From the NCBI GenBank assembly GCA_902776765.1, contig CACYRP010000036.1, positions 22,841-86,840 of the forward strand: a stretch of 64,000 nt of DNA, written 5' to 3'. The stretch comes from Fibrobacter succinogenes. GTDB lineage: Bacteria > Fibrobacterota > Fibrobacteria > Fibrobacterales > Fibrobacteraceae. The translations under genes were made by a program, and so were the position numbers. Shown piece by piece: positions 9,565 through 17,985 of the stretch (position 1 is the first letter of the stretch; every line of letters starts with the position of its first letter). The notes beneath the pieces were generated by a model. That model searched no databases, was not told the origin of the DNA, and was given only the letters and a program-made list of their open reading frames with translations.

Positions 9565-10371
9565 ATGAACTCAACGATTTTCTTTGCCGGTACTGGCAAC
9601 ATGGGCGGAGCCATTCTCCGCGGTCTTTTGAACGCAGGCACCGATGCCAAGAACATTTTCTTCTTTGACCCGAGCGACAAGGCTGCCGAAGCCGTAAGCG
9701 CTCTCGGTTGCGTCCGCGTTTCTAGCTTTGCCGAAGGTATCGAAAAGGCTAACGTCACGTTCCTTTGCGTGAAGCCGCAGATTTTCAAGCTCGTCGCCGC
9801 CGAATGGAAGGCTGCCGCAGCAACGCTCAAGAGCGAAAAGACGTTCATCAGCATCATGGCTGGCGTTGTCCGCAAGAGCCTCCTCGAAGTCCTTGGCGAA
9901 AAGAACCAGGTGCTCCGCGTGATGCCGAACTTGCCGCTCACCGTCGGCAAGGGCTCTGTCGGTCTTGCTACAGACGGCGTCTCCGAAGAAACGCTCAAAA
10001 TTGCAGAAGAAATTTTCGGTAACATTGGCGTGACCTGCCGCGTTGCAGAATCTCTCATCGATGCCGTCACCGGACTTTCCGGCAGCGCCCCCGCTTACGT
10101 CTTCGAATTTATCGAAGGACTTACCCGCGGCGGCGTTAAAGCAGGCCTCACCCGCGATGTCGCCCTCAAGCTCGCCCTCGGCACCATCGAAGGCAGCGTT
10201 GAACTCGTGAAACAGTCCGGCAAGAGCCCAAGCGACCTCTGCGCCATGGTTTGCTCTCCGGCAGGCACGACCATCGCAGGTATCGACGCCCTCGAAGAAG
10301 GCGCATTCCGCAGCACGCTCATCAAGGCTGTCGTCGCCGGCACGAACCGCAGCAAGGAACTAGGAAAATAG
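9565..10371 (+). CDS. proC: Pyrroline-5-carboxylate reductase
   Basis: ProC (268 residues) makes proline from pyrroline-5-carboxylate with NAD(P)H. The Rossmann motif FFAGTGNMGGAILRGLL is at the N-terminus; FLCVKPQ, MPNLPLTVGKGSVGL and the C-terminal SGSAPAYVFEFIEGL and SPAGTTIAGIDALEEG segments are all diagnostic. The start is the ATG at 9565, preceded by AAAGGA 8 nt upstream. An open frame extends to 9481, but that part translates the repeat at 9504-9540 and I exclude it. The stop codon merges into the TAGG-type repeat that fills the gap to the next gene. Confidence 0.96.
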   Translation: MNSTIFFAGTGNMGGAILRGLLNAGTDAKNIFFFDPSDKAAEAVSALGCVRVSSFAEGIEKANVTFLCVKPQIFKLVAAEWKAAAATLKSEKTFISIMAGVVRKSLLEVLGEKNQVLRVMPNLPLTVGKGSVGLATDGVSEETLKIAEEIFGNIGVTCRVAESLIDAVTGLSGSAPAYVFEFIEGLTRGGVKAGLTRDVALKLALGTIEGSVELVKQSGKSPSDLCAMVCSPAGTTIAGIDALEEGAFRSTLIKAVVAGTNRSKELGK

Positions 10372-10490
10372 GTTACAGGTAACAGGTTTTAGGGATTAGG
10401 AAAATTATCACGCACTTCGTGCGTCTTTATATAAGGCGGTGATGCCGCGACTTTTCACCTAAAACCTAACACCTAATACCTAACCCCTAA
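10372..10490. repeat. TAGG/CCTA composite repeat element
   Basis: A TAGG-rich arm starting at the proC stop, a CGCAC-TTC-GTGCG hairpin, a short GGCGG...CCGCG segment and a CCTA-rich arm ending 5 nt before the next ATG. It fills the whole proC to regulator gap. Members of the same family are at 17343, 17898, 31650, 38293, 47487 and 53523. Confidence 0.85.
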
Positions 10491-10495
10491 AAATC

Positions 10496-11863
10496 ATGCC
10501 CTCCATCGATTTTTTCACAAAAGAGACTGCAACGTCCTCGTTCATCTTGGACGTTCTTTCTTCTGTGGATAACAAAGTCGATGTGCATACACCCACAAGC
10601 GACGAAGCAAGCGAAATCGCAGAATCTCTGCAAAAACCGCTTGCAGCCATTGTCATCTGGGATTTAGATTCTTTTACCGCAAAAAACGTAGAATTGCTAT
10701 CAAGCCTCCGCGAGCACAATCCAGACTCCATGATTCTCGCTTACGCCGAGGCCCCCGAACGCCACGCAACCGTTTCAAGCAAGCTCTACGATACCATTCT
10801 CTCAACCGAAGCGCTCCGACTTCACTTGATGAGCAAGATTTCGCGCCTCAAGGAAATCTACAACGCCAAACGTGTTTTTCGCGAAAGAATGTCGCACCTT
10901 GTCGGCAAAAGCGACGCCATAAAGCGTTTACGCAAGAACGTTGAGCGCGCCATTTTGCATACCGGCCCCGTGCTCATTCAAGGAGAATCAGGAGTCGGCA
11001 AGGACTTGATTGCACGCGCCATCGCCTGCGTTTACGACAAATTCGTTACCGTCAACTGTAGCGCTATTCCCGAGGCACTTTTCGAAAGCGAACTTTTCGG
11101 GCACACACGCGGAGCCTTTACGGGAGCGCAAAACGAGCGCATCGGTCTTTTTGAAGACGCCAACGGCGGCGCTATTTTCTTAGACGAAATCGGAGACATG
11201 CCGCTCCACGCCCAAGTCAAACTTTTGCGAGTCATCCAGAATCACGAAATCCGCCCCATTGGCGCCAACAAGACGCGGCACATCAACGTACGCATCATCG
11301 CGGCCACCAACCGCGACCTCAAAGAAGAAATTTTCGAAAAGCGTTTCCGCGAAGATCTTTACTACCGCCTAAACGTCATCCCGATGCAGCTTTCACCACT
11401 CCGCGACCGCAAAGAAGACATTGAGGATTTAGCAAATTACTTTATCCGTCAGTATGCTCCAGCAGGCGAACCTTACACACTCTCGCCTGATGCTTTGAAA
11501 AAACTCCAGGAGCATAACTGGCCCGGAAACATTCGCGAACTCGAAAACGTCATCCAGCGTGCGCTTTGCTTTACAGACCCTGGAATTTTAACCCCCGAAG
11601 ACCTGCAAATCGATGAAGACTCATACAAAACATCAACTAACTTTACAAGTGCAGATTCCGCCGCAATAAAAGCATTTAACGCCAATAGTTATGACGACTT
11701 CCGCAACATGCAACTCGACGAAGAACGCGAATTTTTAAAATCAACCATCCGCAATTGCAACGGTTCTGTAAGCCTTGCCGCTGAACAGCTCCGCATGAAC
11801 CGCACCGCGCTATACAACCGCCTCGCCCGCCTTGGCTTAAGCGTTAAAGACGTTCAATCTTAA
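10496..11863 (+). CDS. Sigma-54-dependent transcriptional activator (NtrC family)
   Basis: A 455-residue bacterial enhancer-binding protein that would activate RpoN promoters. Residues 1 to about 120 look like a degenerate receiver-type domain (IVIWDLDSF lies where the phospho-acceptor strand would be). The AAA+ domain spans about 140-370: P-loop GESGVGKDLIARAI, the sigma-54 contact motif GAFTGA, Walker B GGAIFLDEIGDMP, and sensor and arginine-finger segments (AATNRDLKEEI, RFREDLYYRLNV). A Fis-type helix-turn-helix ends the protein (about 425-455). No histidine kinase is adjacent. The start lies 5 nt after a CCTA repeat arm and has no visible Shine-Dalgarno. Its last 20 nt overlap the end of the convergent TraB-like gene. 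Confidence 0.93.
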   Translation: MPSIDFFTKETATSSFILDVLSSVDNKVDVHTPTSDEASEIAESLQKPLAAIVIWDLDSFTAKNVELLSSLREHNPDSMILAYAEAPERHATVSSKLYDTILSTEALRLHLMSKISRLKEIYNAKRVFRERMSHLVGKSDAIKRLRKNVERAILHTGPVLIQGESGVGKDLIARAIACVYDKFVTVNCSAIPEALFESELFGHTRGAFTGAQNERIGLFEDANGGAIFLDEIGDMPLHAQVKLLRVIQNHEIRPIGANKTRHINVRIIAATNRDLKEEIFEKRFREDLYYRLNVIPMQLSPLRDRKEDIEDLANYFIRQYAPAGEPYTLSPDALKKLQEHNWPGNIRELENVIQRALCFTDPGILTPEDLQIDEDSYKTSTNFTSADSAAIKAFNANSYDDFRNMQLDEEREFLKSTIRNCNGSVSLAAEQLRMNRTALYNRLARLGLSVKDVQS

Positions 11864-12785
11864 AGCCACGTTTGCGAAGCGTTTCAATCACATTATCTTT
11901 TTCAAGCGCTAAATGCGCCACGCCCACAACGACAAAAACATTCCTGTCTTCACGCAAAAAAGTAGCTATTGAATCAGCCATTTTCGCATTGCGGTTCACA
12001 TAAATACGTTGTTCAAACTCATCTTTAAATTTGCTTTCATGCAAAGGCATTTCATCATTTTCGCCATCATCCAGCAAGCGGCGCAACATTTCATCATCGC
12101 CCGTTTTCCAAGCTTGCATCAGATTTGAAACCAAAGATTCAAATTCTGCAATTTCATGCAAAGTTGTCTTTAAATAGTAAACTCCAGCCGAATCCGATTC
12201 CGTTGTATCCGCAAGAGCGCCAATCTGTTCTTCTGCCGTTTCCAAACCGACAATTGCCTTGCCATCCATCGCCGCACGGTCCAATAGCACATAATCAATT
12301 CCATATTCTGGATTCAACCCCGCCTGCATAAACGCATAAGAGCTGAGCGTCATCGCCGCAAGCCACGGACGAGTTTTCTCAATCATTACAATCGGAACAT
12401 TCCAAGCCGTACAAAGACTATCTACCGTATTCCACATGTCCTGCGGCAACAAATCGCGAAGCGTTCCCTCTGTCAACAATCCTTGCGCTGCCGATTGCTC
12501 CCCTACTTCTTTCACGACTTCTTCATCGTTCATGTTGAGTTCTACAGCAAGTTCATCCGAATGAGCAAAAGCAGAATCAATCACAGATGCAAGCGGATAA
12601 AGCGTCGAATCTGCCAAATGAATACTCCCCAGCACCCACACTGAAGAATTTTCATCGGACACTTTCCAAAAGAAATGTTTGCTTTCTGGAAGAGTCTCAC
12701 TTTTTTTAGAAGAACCCGAACAAGCGACTAAAAAAATCGCAAAGCACAAATAAAATAAAATAGAAAAATTATAACGTTTATTCAT
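11844..12785 (-). CDS. TraB/GumN family lipoprotein (copy 1)
   Basis: A 313-residue secreted TraB/GumN-family protein; Tiki-type members are metalloproteases, while the role of bacterial ones is mostly unknown. The N-terminus is a lipoprotein signal with a clear lipobox (LVAC at about 19-22). Family landmarks are FFWKVSDENSSVWVLGSIHLAD near residue 40, the GSIH histidine, YGIDYVLLDRA mid-protein, and VVVGVAHLALE near the C-terminus. It is the downstream member of a tandem pair with the gene at 12821 (36 nt apart, same strand) and overlaps the sigma-54 activator by 20 nt tail to tail. No clear ribosome site precedes the ATG, so it may be translated from the shared transcript. Confidence 0.88.
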   Translation of the reverse strand: MNKRYNFSILFYLCFAIFLVACSGSSKKSETLPESKHFFWKVSDENSSVWVLGSIHLADSTLYPLASVIDSAFAHSDELAVELNMNDEEVVKEVGEQSAAQGLLTEGTLRDLLPQDMWNTVDSLCTAWNVPIVMIEKTRPWLAAMTLSSYAFMQAGLNPEYGIDYVLLDRAAMDGKAIVGLETAEEQIGALADTTESDSAGVYYLKTTLHEIAEFESLVSNLMQAWKTGDDEMLRRLLDDGENDEMPLHESKFKDEFEQRIYVNRNAKMADSIATFLREDRNVFVVVGVAHLALEKDNVIETLRKRGFKIERL

Positions 12786-12820
12786 AGAATAATTCTACAA
12801 AATTCCTTTGCAAAAGAGTA

Positions 12821-13777
12821 TTAATAGCGTTCAACTATAAAGCCCCGATTTCTGAGATTTTCAATTACATTATACGCTTCAAAAGCCAAATGGGCAACAC
12901 CCACTACGACAAAAACGTTTCTATCGTCGCGCAAAAAACTGGCAACAGAATCCGCCATTTTTATATTGCGATTTACCAAAAGACGTTGTTCAAACTCTTC
13001 CATAAGCAAAACTTCACTCGGAGTATAATCTTCCACGTGATCTTCAGCCAGCAAGCGATTTAACAGTTCATCATCGCCCGTTTTCCAAGCTTTAATCAGA
13101 TTGCTCATCATTGGTTTAACTCCAGGAAGTTCGCGGAAAACAGACTTTAACATGCAAATGCCAGCCGAATCCGATTCCGACGAACCCGCAAGCGCCTCAA
13201 CTTGCTCTTCGGCAGTTTCCAAACTGATGATAGGTTTACCAATCTTTGTGGCTTCCCCCATCAACACATTATCAATTCCATATTCCGTTTTCAACCCAGC
13301 GCGCATATACGCATAAGTGCTAATCGTCGAAGCCACCAACCAAGGTCGCATCGATTCAAACGTACTCACAGGCAAATTCCATGCCGTGCAAAGACTATCT
13401 AACGAATACCACAATGTTGTCGGCAATACATCCCACAAAGTTCCCTCGATAAGCATTCCTCGCCGATTGATCAGCCACTGAAGTTCACTTGAGGTATATG
13501 CATCACTCGTATTTATTTCAACAGCAAGTTCATTCGCCGCAGTAAAAGCAGAATCAATCACTGTCGGAAGAGGATAAAAAGAAGCATTGGCCACATGGAT
13601 GCTCCCCAGCAACCACACCGAAGAATTTTCATCAGACACTTTCCACAAAAAGTGTTTGTCCCCCCAATCCACAGGCGCTTCCGGTAATAATGACGATTCA
13701 GAACACGCCACCAACCATGCCATGCAGCACGTCAAACAAGCTCCCAGCAACGTACGATAAAAACGCAATTTTTTCAT
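12821..13777 (-). CDS. TraB/GumN family lipoprotein (copy 2)
   Basis: A paralogue of the preceding gene (318 residues) with the same architecture: a signal with lipobox LVAC, HFLWKVSDENSSVWLLGSIHVAN, YGIDNVLMGEA and VVVGVAHLAFE. I place the start at the ATG at 13777 because AGGAGG lies 9 nt upstream; an in-frame ATG at 13786 directly abuts that site. Copies 1 and 2 clearly arose by tandem duplication, with the catalytic-type histidine motifs kept in both, while the central region has diverged, suggesting different substrates. Confidence 0.88.
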   Translation of the reverse strand: MKKLRFYRTLLGACLTCCMAWLVACSESSLLPEAPVDWGDKHFLWKVSDENSSVWLLGSIHVANASFYPLPTVIDSAFTAANELAVEINTSDAYTSSELQWLINRRGMLIEGTLWDVLPTTLWYSLDSLCTAWNLPVSTFESMRPWLVASTISTYAYMRAGLKTEYGIDNVLMGEATKIGKPIISLETAEEQVEALAGSSESDSAGICMLKSVFRELPGVKPMMSNLIKAWKTGDDELLNRLLAEDHVEDYTPSEVLLMEEFEQRLLVNRNIKMADSVASFLRDDRNVFVVVGVAHLAFEAYNVIENLRNRGFIVERY

Positions 13778-13819
13778 TATCTTCATCCTCCTTAGTTAAA
13801 ACATTTTAAATATAAACAA

Positions 13820-14563
13820 CTAAAAAGTTTCCGTCCAATCAAGCAATCCATTTTTACGAGCATCACCCGCAGGCGCCACACGCACGGCACCTCCACTCAC
13901 CACCATAATCCTATCGCAATAACGCTCCGCATATTCCACGGAATGCGTTGAAACAATGATGCCCATTTTTCTTTCCGTTGCAATTTTCTTGAGCAACCTA
14001 AATAGCGCATGGCTACGCGGGATATCCAAGAATGCATTCGGTTCATCGAGCAACAAGACCTTCACCTGCTGTGCCACCGCTTCCGCCAAGAACACGCGGC
14101 TACGTTCGCCATCGCTCAGTTCTGCAATCGGACGATTTGCGAAACTGGCCACATCCAAAAGCGCCATTGATTCTTCAACAATTCTTTTATCTTCATCCGT
14201 ACGGCTGTCAAAAATTCCAGAATACGGAGAACGACCTAAACGAACAAATTCACTTACACTCATGCGAGGCGGCACAGCACTGGACATCCGCACTAGCGAA
14301 ATAGCCTGAGCACGTTCACGCGGAGCCCAGTTTACAAGCGTTTTCCCTTCAAGCGAAACCTCGCCCGCCACCGGCGAAAGCAAGCCCGCAAACGTTTTCA
14401 ACAGCGAACTTTTGCCGCACCCGTTCTCGCCCATCAAGGCCACAACCGTTCCAGACGTAAGCGCAAAATCAAAAGGGGTTTTCATCGTTTCAAGAGCGGA
14501 GCTATAGCCTACCAGCAAATCGCGGCATTCCAGCAAAACATTCTGCGATTCAGCATTCGTCAT
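13820..14563 (-). CDS. FecE/BtuD-type ABC transporter ATP-binding protein
   Basis: A 247-residue ATPase of the iron-siderophore/cobalamin/haem uptake class. Visible: Walker A GENGCGKSS, Q-loop region near AISLVRM, the signature LSDGERSR (with D in place of the usual G), Walker B VLLLDEPNAFLD and switch histidine VSTHSVEYA. The gene begins 9 nt after the permease stop, so the pair is one transcript. No periplasmic binding protein or TonB receptor is adjacent; these must be elsewhere. The substrate cannot be named from sequence. Confidence 0.92.
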   Translation of the reverse strand: MTNAESQNVLLECRDLLVGYSSALETMKTPFDFALTSGTVVALMGENGCGKSSLLKTFAGLLSPVAGEVSLEGKTLVNWAPRERAQAISLVRMSSAVPPRMSVSEFVRLGRSPYSGIFDSRTDEDKRIVEESMALLDVASFANRPIAELSDGERSRVFLAEAVAQQVKVLLLDEPNAFLDIPRSHALFRLLKKIATERKMGIIVSTHSVEYAERYCDRIMVVSGGAVRVAPAGDARKNGLLDWTETF

Positions 14564-14572
14564 AAAAGCCCC

Positions 14573-15544
14573 CTAAAAACGCGCGCCGGAACCGCGCACA
14601 AGCACCCACATAATCACAGGAACGCCCACCAGCGAAAGCACAGCATTCAGCGGCACAGAAGCCGGGAAAAGCCCCGCCAAAAGGGCAAGAGAAACTCCGC
14701 ACAAAGCAGCCCCGGGCAAAAGCACACGATGATTCGTCGTCTTAAAAAGCAAATATGCCAAATGCGGTACCGCAATCCCGATGAACGCGACAGGCCCGCA
14801 AAACGCTGTCGTTGCCCCCGCCAAAAGACTCGCTCCGAGCAACACACAAATTTTGGAACGTTTCACATTAAGCCCAAGACCATGTGCAAAATCGTCTCCC
14901 AGCAAAGCCGCATTCAAATAGCGGAGCGAAATACCAATCAGCACCATGCCCACAATAACAGCAGACACAAAAATCCAAACGTCTCCAAGCGTCACGCGCC
15001 CAAAGCTCCCCATGCCCCACGCCACATAAACGCGCAACGATTCCGATGAGTTCCCCGCAATCAATACACTCACAATCGAATCGATAAAGTAACCCGTCAA
15101 AAGCCCAACAATCAAAAGTACACCAGTCTGCGCAAAACGCGTGGCCGCAAACATCACGACAAGCGTCACAAGCAGAGCCCCAAGCGCCGCCGAACCCAAC
15201 ACGCCCACGCTTCCAAAACCAATGCCCGCCAATAGCGCAAGCGCCACGCCAAGACTCGCCCCACTGCTAATGCCAAGCACAAACGGCCCCGCCAGCGGAT
15301 TCCGAAACACAGTCTGCAGCGACAAGCCCGACACCGCAAGCGATGCCCCCGCCAAAATCGCAGCAATCATTCGCGGGATTCTCAAGTTCCACAAGATGTT
15401 CGACGAAACATCTGCCCCCGGGCTAAACAAAGCCTGCACCACATTTGCAAACGGAATGTTCACCGCGCCAAAGCAAAGTGTGGCGACGCACAACAACGCA
15501 ATCAAAACAGCTAACGCTACAAATCCTATCAATAAACGACGCAA
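14573..15544 (-). CDS. FecCD-family ABC transporter permease
   Basis: A 323-residue inner-membrane permease of the FecCD/BtuC family, which pairs with the ATPase encoded next to it for uptake of a ferric siderophore, haem or cobalamin. It is hydrophobic throughout with about ten predicted helices. Family segments are LWNLRIPRMIAAILAGASLAVSG, GLSLQTVFRNPLAGPFVLGISSGA (split here only for quoting) and CGPVAFIGIAVPHLAYLL, the last being the FecCD loop that contacts the ATPase. Normal length. Confidence 0.94.
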   Translation of the reverse strand: MRRLLIGFVALAVLIALLCVATLCFGAVNIPFANVVQALFSPGADVSSNILWNLRIPRMIAAILAGASLAVSGLSLQTVFRNPLAGPFVLGISSGASLGVALALLAGIGFGSVGVLGSAALGALLVTLVVMFAATRFAQTGVLLIVGLLTGYFIDSIVSVLIAGNSSESLRVYVAWGMGSFGRVTLGDVWIFVSAVIVGMVLIGISLRYLNAALLGDDFAHGLGLNVKRSKICVLLGASLLAGATTAFCGPVAFIGIAVPHLAYLLFKTTNHRVLLPGAALCGVSLALLAGLFPASVPLNAVLSLVGVPVIMWVLVRGSGARF

Positions 15545-15598
15545 GCGAACCTCCGATTATTCAAACATAACCATAGAAAATTTTAGACTATTCAATTT

Positions 15599-16135
15599 TC
15601 ATTCTTTCAAAACTTTTCTTATGATATAGGTTGCATTTTGTACAAGAGAATAACAAAAACCAATCACACACCCTAATTCCAATGAAAAATAGAAATAGTA
15701 ATCCATCATTTTGGGGATATACACATGAACAATCCATAACAAAATTGCAGCAATCACAGAAACCGGCATAATTATCCAACATTTCTGAATCAAAACATTT
15801 TTCCGTTTACAAATCGCAATCGGAATCAATATTATTGAAAGCAAAACTAAAAGACTCGTAACAGTAAGAGAAGCCCCTTTGGCTTCTAGTTGCATTGCTA
15901 CCCCAGACGCAATAAATGAAGACGTCAGCAATAGAACCAAGTAACGCAATTTCGATACACGAAAGGGTCTCAACGAAAAAATGACAATTGCAGAAAGCAA
16001 CAGAAAACAATCAACGACATAATGATTAAATTCAATCGGAATTGGTGCAATTATACAGGAAGGCATTACCCCAAGCGCACGACATGCAAAATAGATATTG
16101 TACAAAAACAAATAGATCCACAAAGCGATATTCAT
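15599..16135 (-). CDS. Multi-pass membrane protein of unknown function
   Basis: A 178-residue hydrophobic protein with about five predicted helices, rich in Leu, Ile and Val. I do not recognise a family. The start is placed at the ATG at 16135, which has GGAG 6 nt upstream; a longer open frame to 16216 would run across the start region of nspC on the other strand and has no ribosome site. Its composition is more AT-rich than its neighbours, which may mean recent arrival. It could belong with the upstream permease operon only by proximity. Confidence 0.65.
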   Translation of the reverse strand: MNIALWIYLFLYNIYFACRALGVMPSCIIAPIPIEFNHYVVDCFLLLSAIVIFSLRPFRVSKLRYLVLLLTSSFIASGVAMQLEAKGASLTVTSLLVLLSIILIPIAICKRKNVLIQKCWIIMPVSVIAAILLWIVHVYIPKMMDYYFYFSLELGCVIGFCYSLVQNATYIIRKVLKE

Positions 16136-16214
16136 AAAAAGCTCCAATTCAATCCATCTGAATAATACAAAAAAGCATTTGAGCGAAAAGACAATAATTT
16201 CTATCTTTCTTACC

Positions 16215-17342
16215 ATGCTCGACTATTCTCAAGTTCCAAGTCCTTGTTTCGTACTTGACGAAACACGTCTCCGCCGTAATATGGAAATTCTTGACGATAT
16301 CCAGAAAAAGACCGGCGTCAAAATCATCTGCGCCCTCAAGGGTTACAGCTTCTGGCGTTCGTTCCCGCTCATTGGCGAATACCTCGCCGGCGCCACCGCC
16401 TCTAGCCTCAACGAAGCCCGCCTCGCGCGCGAAGAGATGAACAAGGAAGTCCACGTCTTTGCACCCGTTTACGAAGACGATGAAATCGATGCAATTCTCG
16501 ATGCCGCCGACCACATCACGTTCAACAGCTTTTCGCAGTGGCAACGCTTCAAGGACAAGACGCTCGCCCACGGCGTGAGTGCCGGCATTCGCGTGAACCC
16601 AGAATACTCCTCAGTCGAGACCGACATTTACAACCCCTGCGGCAAGTACTCCCGCCTCGGCGTCACCGAAATCGAATTCAAGCCCGAACTCCTTGACGGT
16701 ATCGAAGGGCTCCACTTCCATGCACTTTGCGAACAAGATTCCGACGCGCTCGAAATTGTTCTCGCCGAATTCGAACGACACTTCGGCAAATTCCTTCCGC
16801 AAATGAAGTGGGTAAACTTTGGCGGTGGCCACCACATCACGCGCAAAGACTACCACCGCGATGATTTAGTCCGCATCCTCAAGGAATTTTCAGCGCGCTA
16901 CCCGCACTTGCAAATCATCATGGAACCAGGCGAAGCTATCGGCTGGCAAACAGGCGAGCTTGTCGCAAGCGTTGGCGATATCGTTCACAACGAAATGGAC
17001 ATCGCCATCTTGAACGTTTCCGTCAGCGCCCACATGCCGGACTGCCTTGAAATGCCGTACCGCCCAAACATCATTGGTGCAGCTCTTCCGCGCGAAAAAG
17101 CGCATACATACAAACTCACAGGAAATTCTTGCCTCGCCGGCGACCAGCTCGGCGATTACTCCTTCGATGAACCGCTCAAGGTCGGCGACCGCATCATCTT
17201 CGAAGACATGATCCACTACACGATGGTCAAGACCACATTCTTCAATGGCGTGCGCCATCCGAGCATCGGCAAATTCGACGAAACCGGCAAGTTCCACCTG
17301 CTGCATAAATTCACGTACGAGCAGTTTAAGGAGAAGCTGTAA
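16215..17342 (+). CDS. nspC: Carboxynorspermidine/carboxyspermidine decarboxylase
   Basis: A 375-residue PLP enzyme (alanine-racemase-fold decarboxylase) performing the last step of spermidine or norspermidine synthesis through carboxyspermidine. PLP-lysine segment ICALKGYSFW near residue 40, CGKYSRLG, HFHALCEQDSDALE, VNFGGGHHIT, EPGEAIGW and the active-site-cysteine segment TGNSCLAGD are all typical of NspC. The ATG at 16215 gives the family length; upstream in-frame codons belong to the divergent gene region. The partner carboxyspermidine dehydrogenase is not in this window. The stop leads directly into a TAGG-type repeat. Confidence 0.94.
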   Translation: MLDYSQVPSPCFVLDETRLRRNMEILDDIQKKTGVKIICALKGYSFWRSFPLIGEYLAGATASSLNEARLAREEMNKEVHVFAPVYEDDEIDAILDAADHITFNSFSQWQRFKDKTLAHGVSAGIRVNPEYSSVETDIYNPCGKYSRLGVTEIEFKPELLDGIEGLHFHALCEQDSDALEIVLAEFERHFGKFLPQMKWVNFGGGHHITRKDYHRDDLVRILKEFSARYPHLQIIMEPGEAIGWQTGELVASVGDIVHNEMDIAILNVSVSAHMPDCLEMPYRPNIIGAALPREKAHTYKLTGNSCLAGDQLGDYSFDEPLKVGDRIIFEDMIHYTMVKTTFFNGVRHPSIGKFDETGKFHLLHKFTYEQFKEKL

Positions 17343-17465
17343 TTAGGAATTAGGTATTAGGGATTAGGTTACAGGATAAACAATCTCGGCTCCGCCGCCC
17401 TTATATAGACGCACGAAGTGCGTGATACTAACCCTACAACCTACAACCTAAAACCTGACACCTAT
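17343..17465. repeat. TAGG/CCTA composite repeat element
   Basis: A TAGG-rich arm beginning at the nspC stop, a GGCTCCGCCGCC segment, a CGCAC-GAA-GTGCG hairpin, then a CCTA-rich arm. It ends about 20 nt before tsaE. The order of the two inner hairpins is reversed relative to 10372-10490, so the unit is inverted here. Confidence 0.85.
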
Positions 17466-17485
17466 ACATACCCCATACCTCTATC

Positions 17486-17902
17486 ATGCTTTTCACATCC
17501 GAACAAGATACATACAACTGGGCGCTTGAATTTGCCAAGGAACTCAAGGTCGGCGACAAGGTCGCCTTGTACGGGAATCTTGGCGCAGGCAAGACCGTCA
17601 TCAGCCGCGGCATCTGCAAAGGGCTCGGCTTCGACGGCACCGTTTGCTCCCCGACCTACACCATCCTCCACGAATACCCAAACAACCCGCCCATTTTCCA
17701 CTTCGACCTTTACCGTCTCGAAGGTGGCGCCGACCTTTACGAAGTCGGCATGGATCCGGATTATCTCGAAAGCGGCATCAGCCTTATCGAATGGCCCGAA
17801 CGCCTAGAAGAAAACGACGCAGGCATTACCCACATCGTTAAAATCCAAATCGTTTCCGAAACCGAACGCGATATTACAGTTGAAAAGGTTTCTAGGGATT
17901 AG
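17486..17902 (+). CDS. tsaE: tRNA threonylcarbamoyladenosine biosynthesis ATPase
   Basis: TsaE (138 residues) is the ATPase that works with TsaB and TsaD to form t6A at position 37 of ANN-decoding tRNAs. Walker A GNLGAGKTVISRGI near residue 30, CSPTYTILHEY, FHFDLYRLEG and the Walker B-like ISLIEWPERL are all in order. The last codons and the TAG stop (AGG GAT TAG) already belong to the TAGG repeat that follows, so the C-terminus may have been set by repeat insertion. Confidence 0.96.
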   Translation: MLFTSEQDTYNWALEFAKELKVGDKVALYGNLGAGKTVISRGICKGLGFDGTVCSPTYTILHEYPNNPPIFHFDLYRLEGGADLYEVGMDPDYLESGISLIEWPERLEENDAGITHIVKIQIVSETERDITVEKVSRD

Positions 17903-17985
17903 GCTTTAGGTCTTAGGATTTATAATCGCGGCTTCGCCGCCAAATTTAATACCTAATTTCCCTAACCCCTATAACCTACAACCTA
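17898..17985. repeat. TAGG/CCTA composite repeat element (short form)
   Basis: TAGG arm overlapping the tsaE stop, a CGCGGC-TTC-GCCGCC hairpin and a CCTA arm that runs into the stop of the convergent gene at 17983. The CGCAC hairpin is absent in this copy. Confidence 0.8.
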
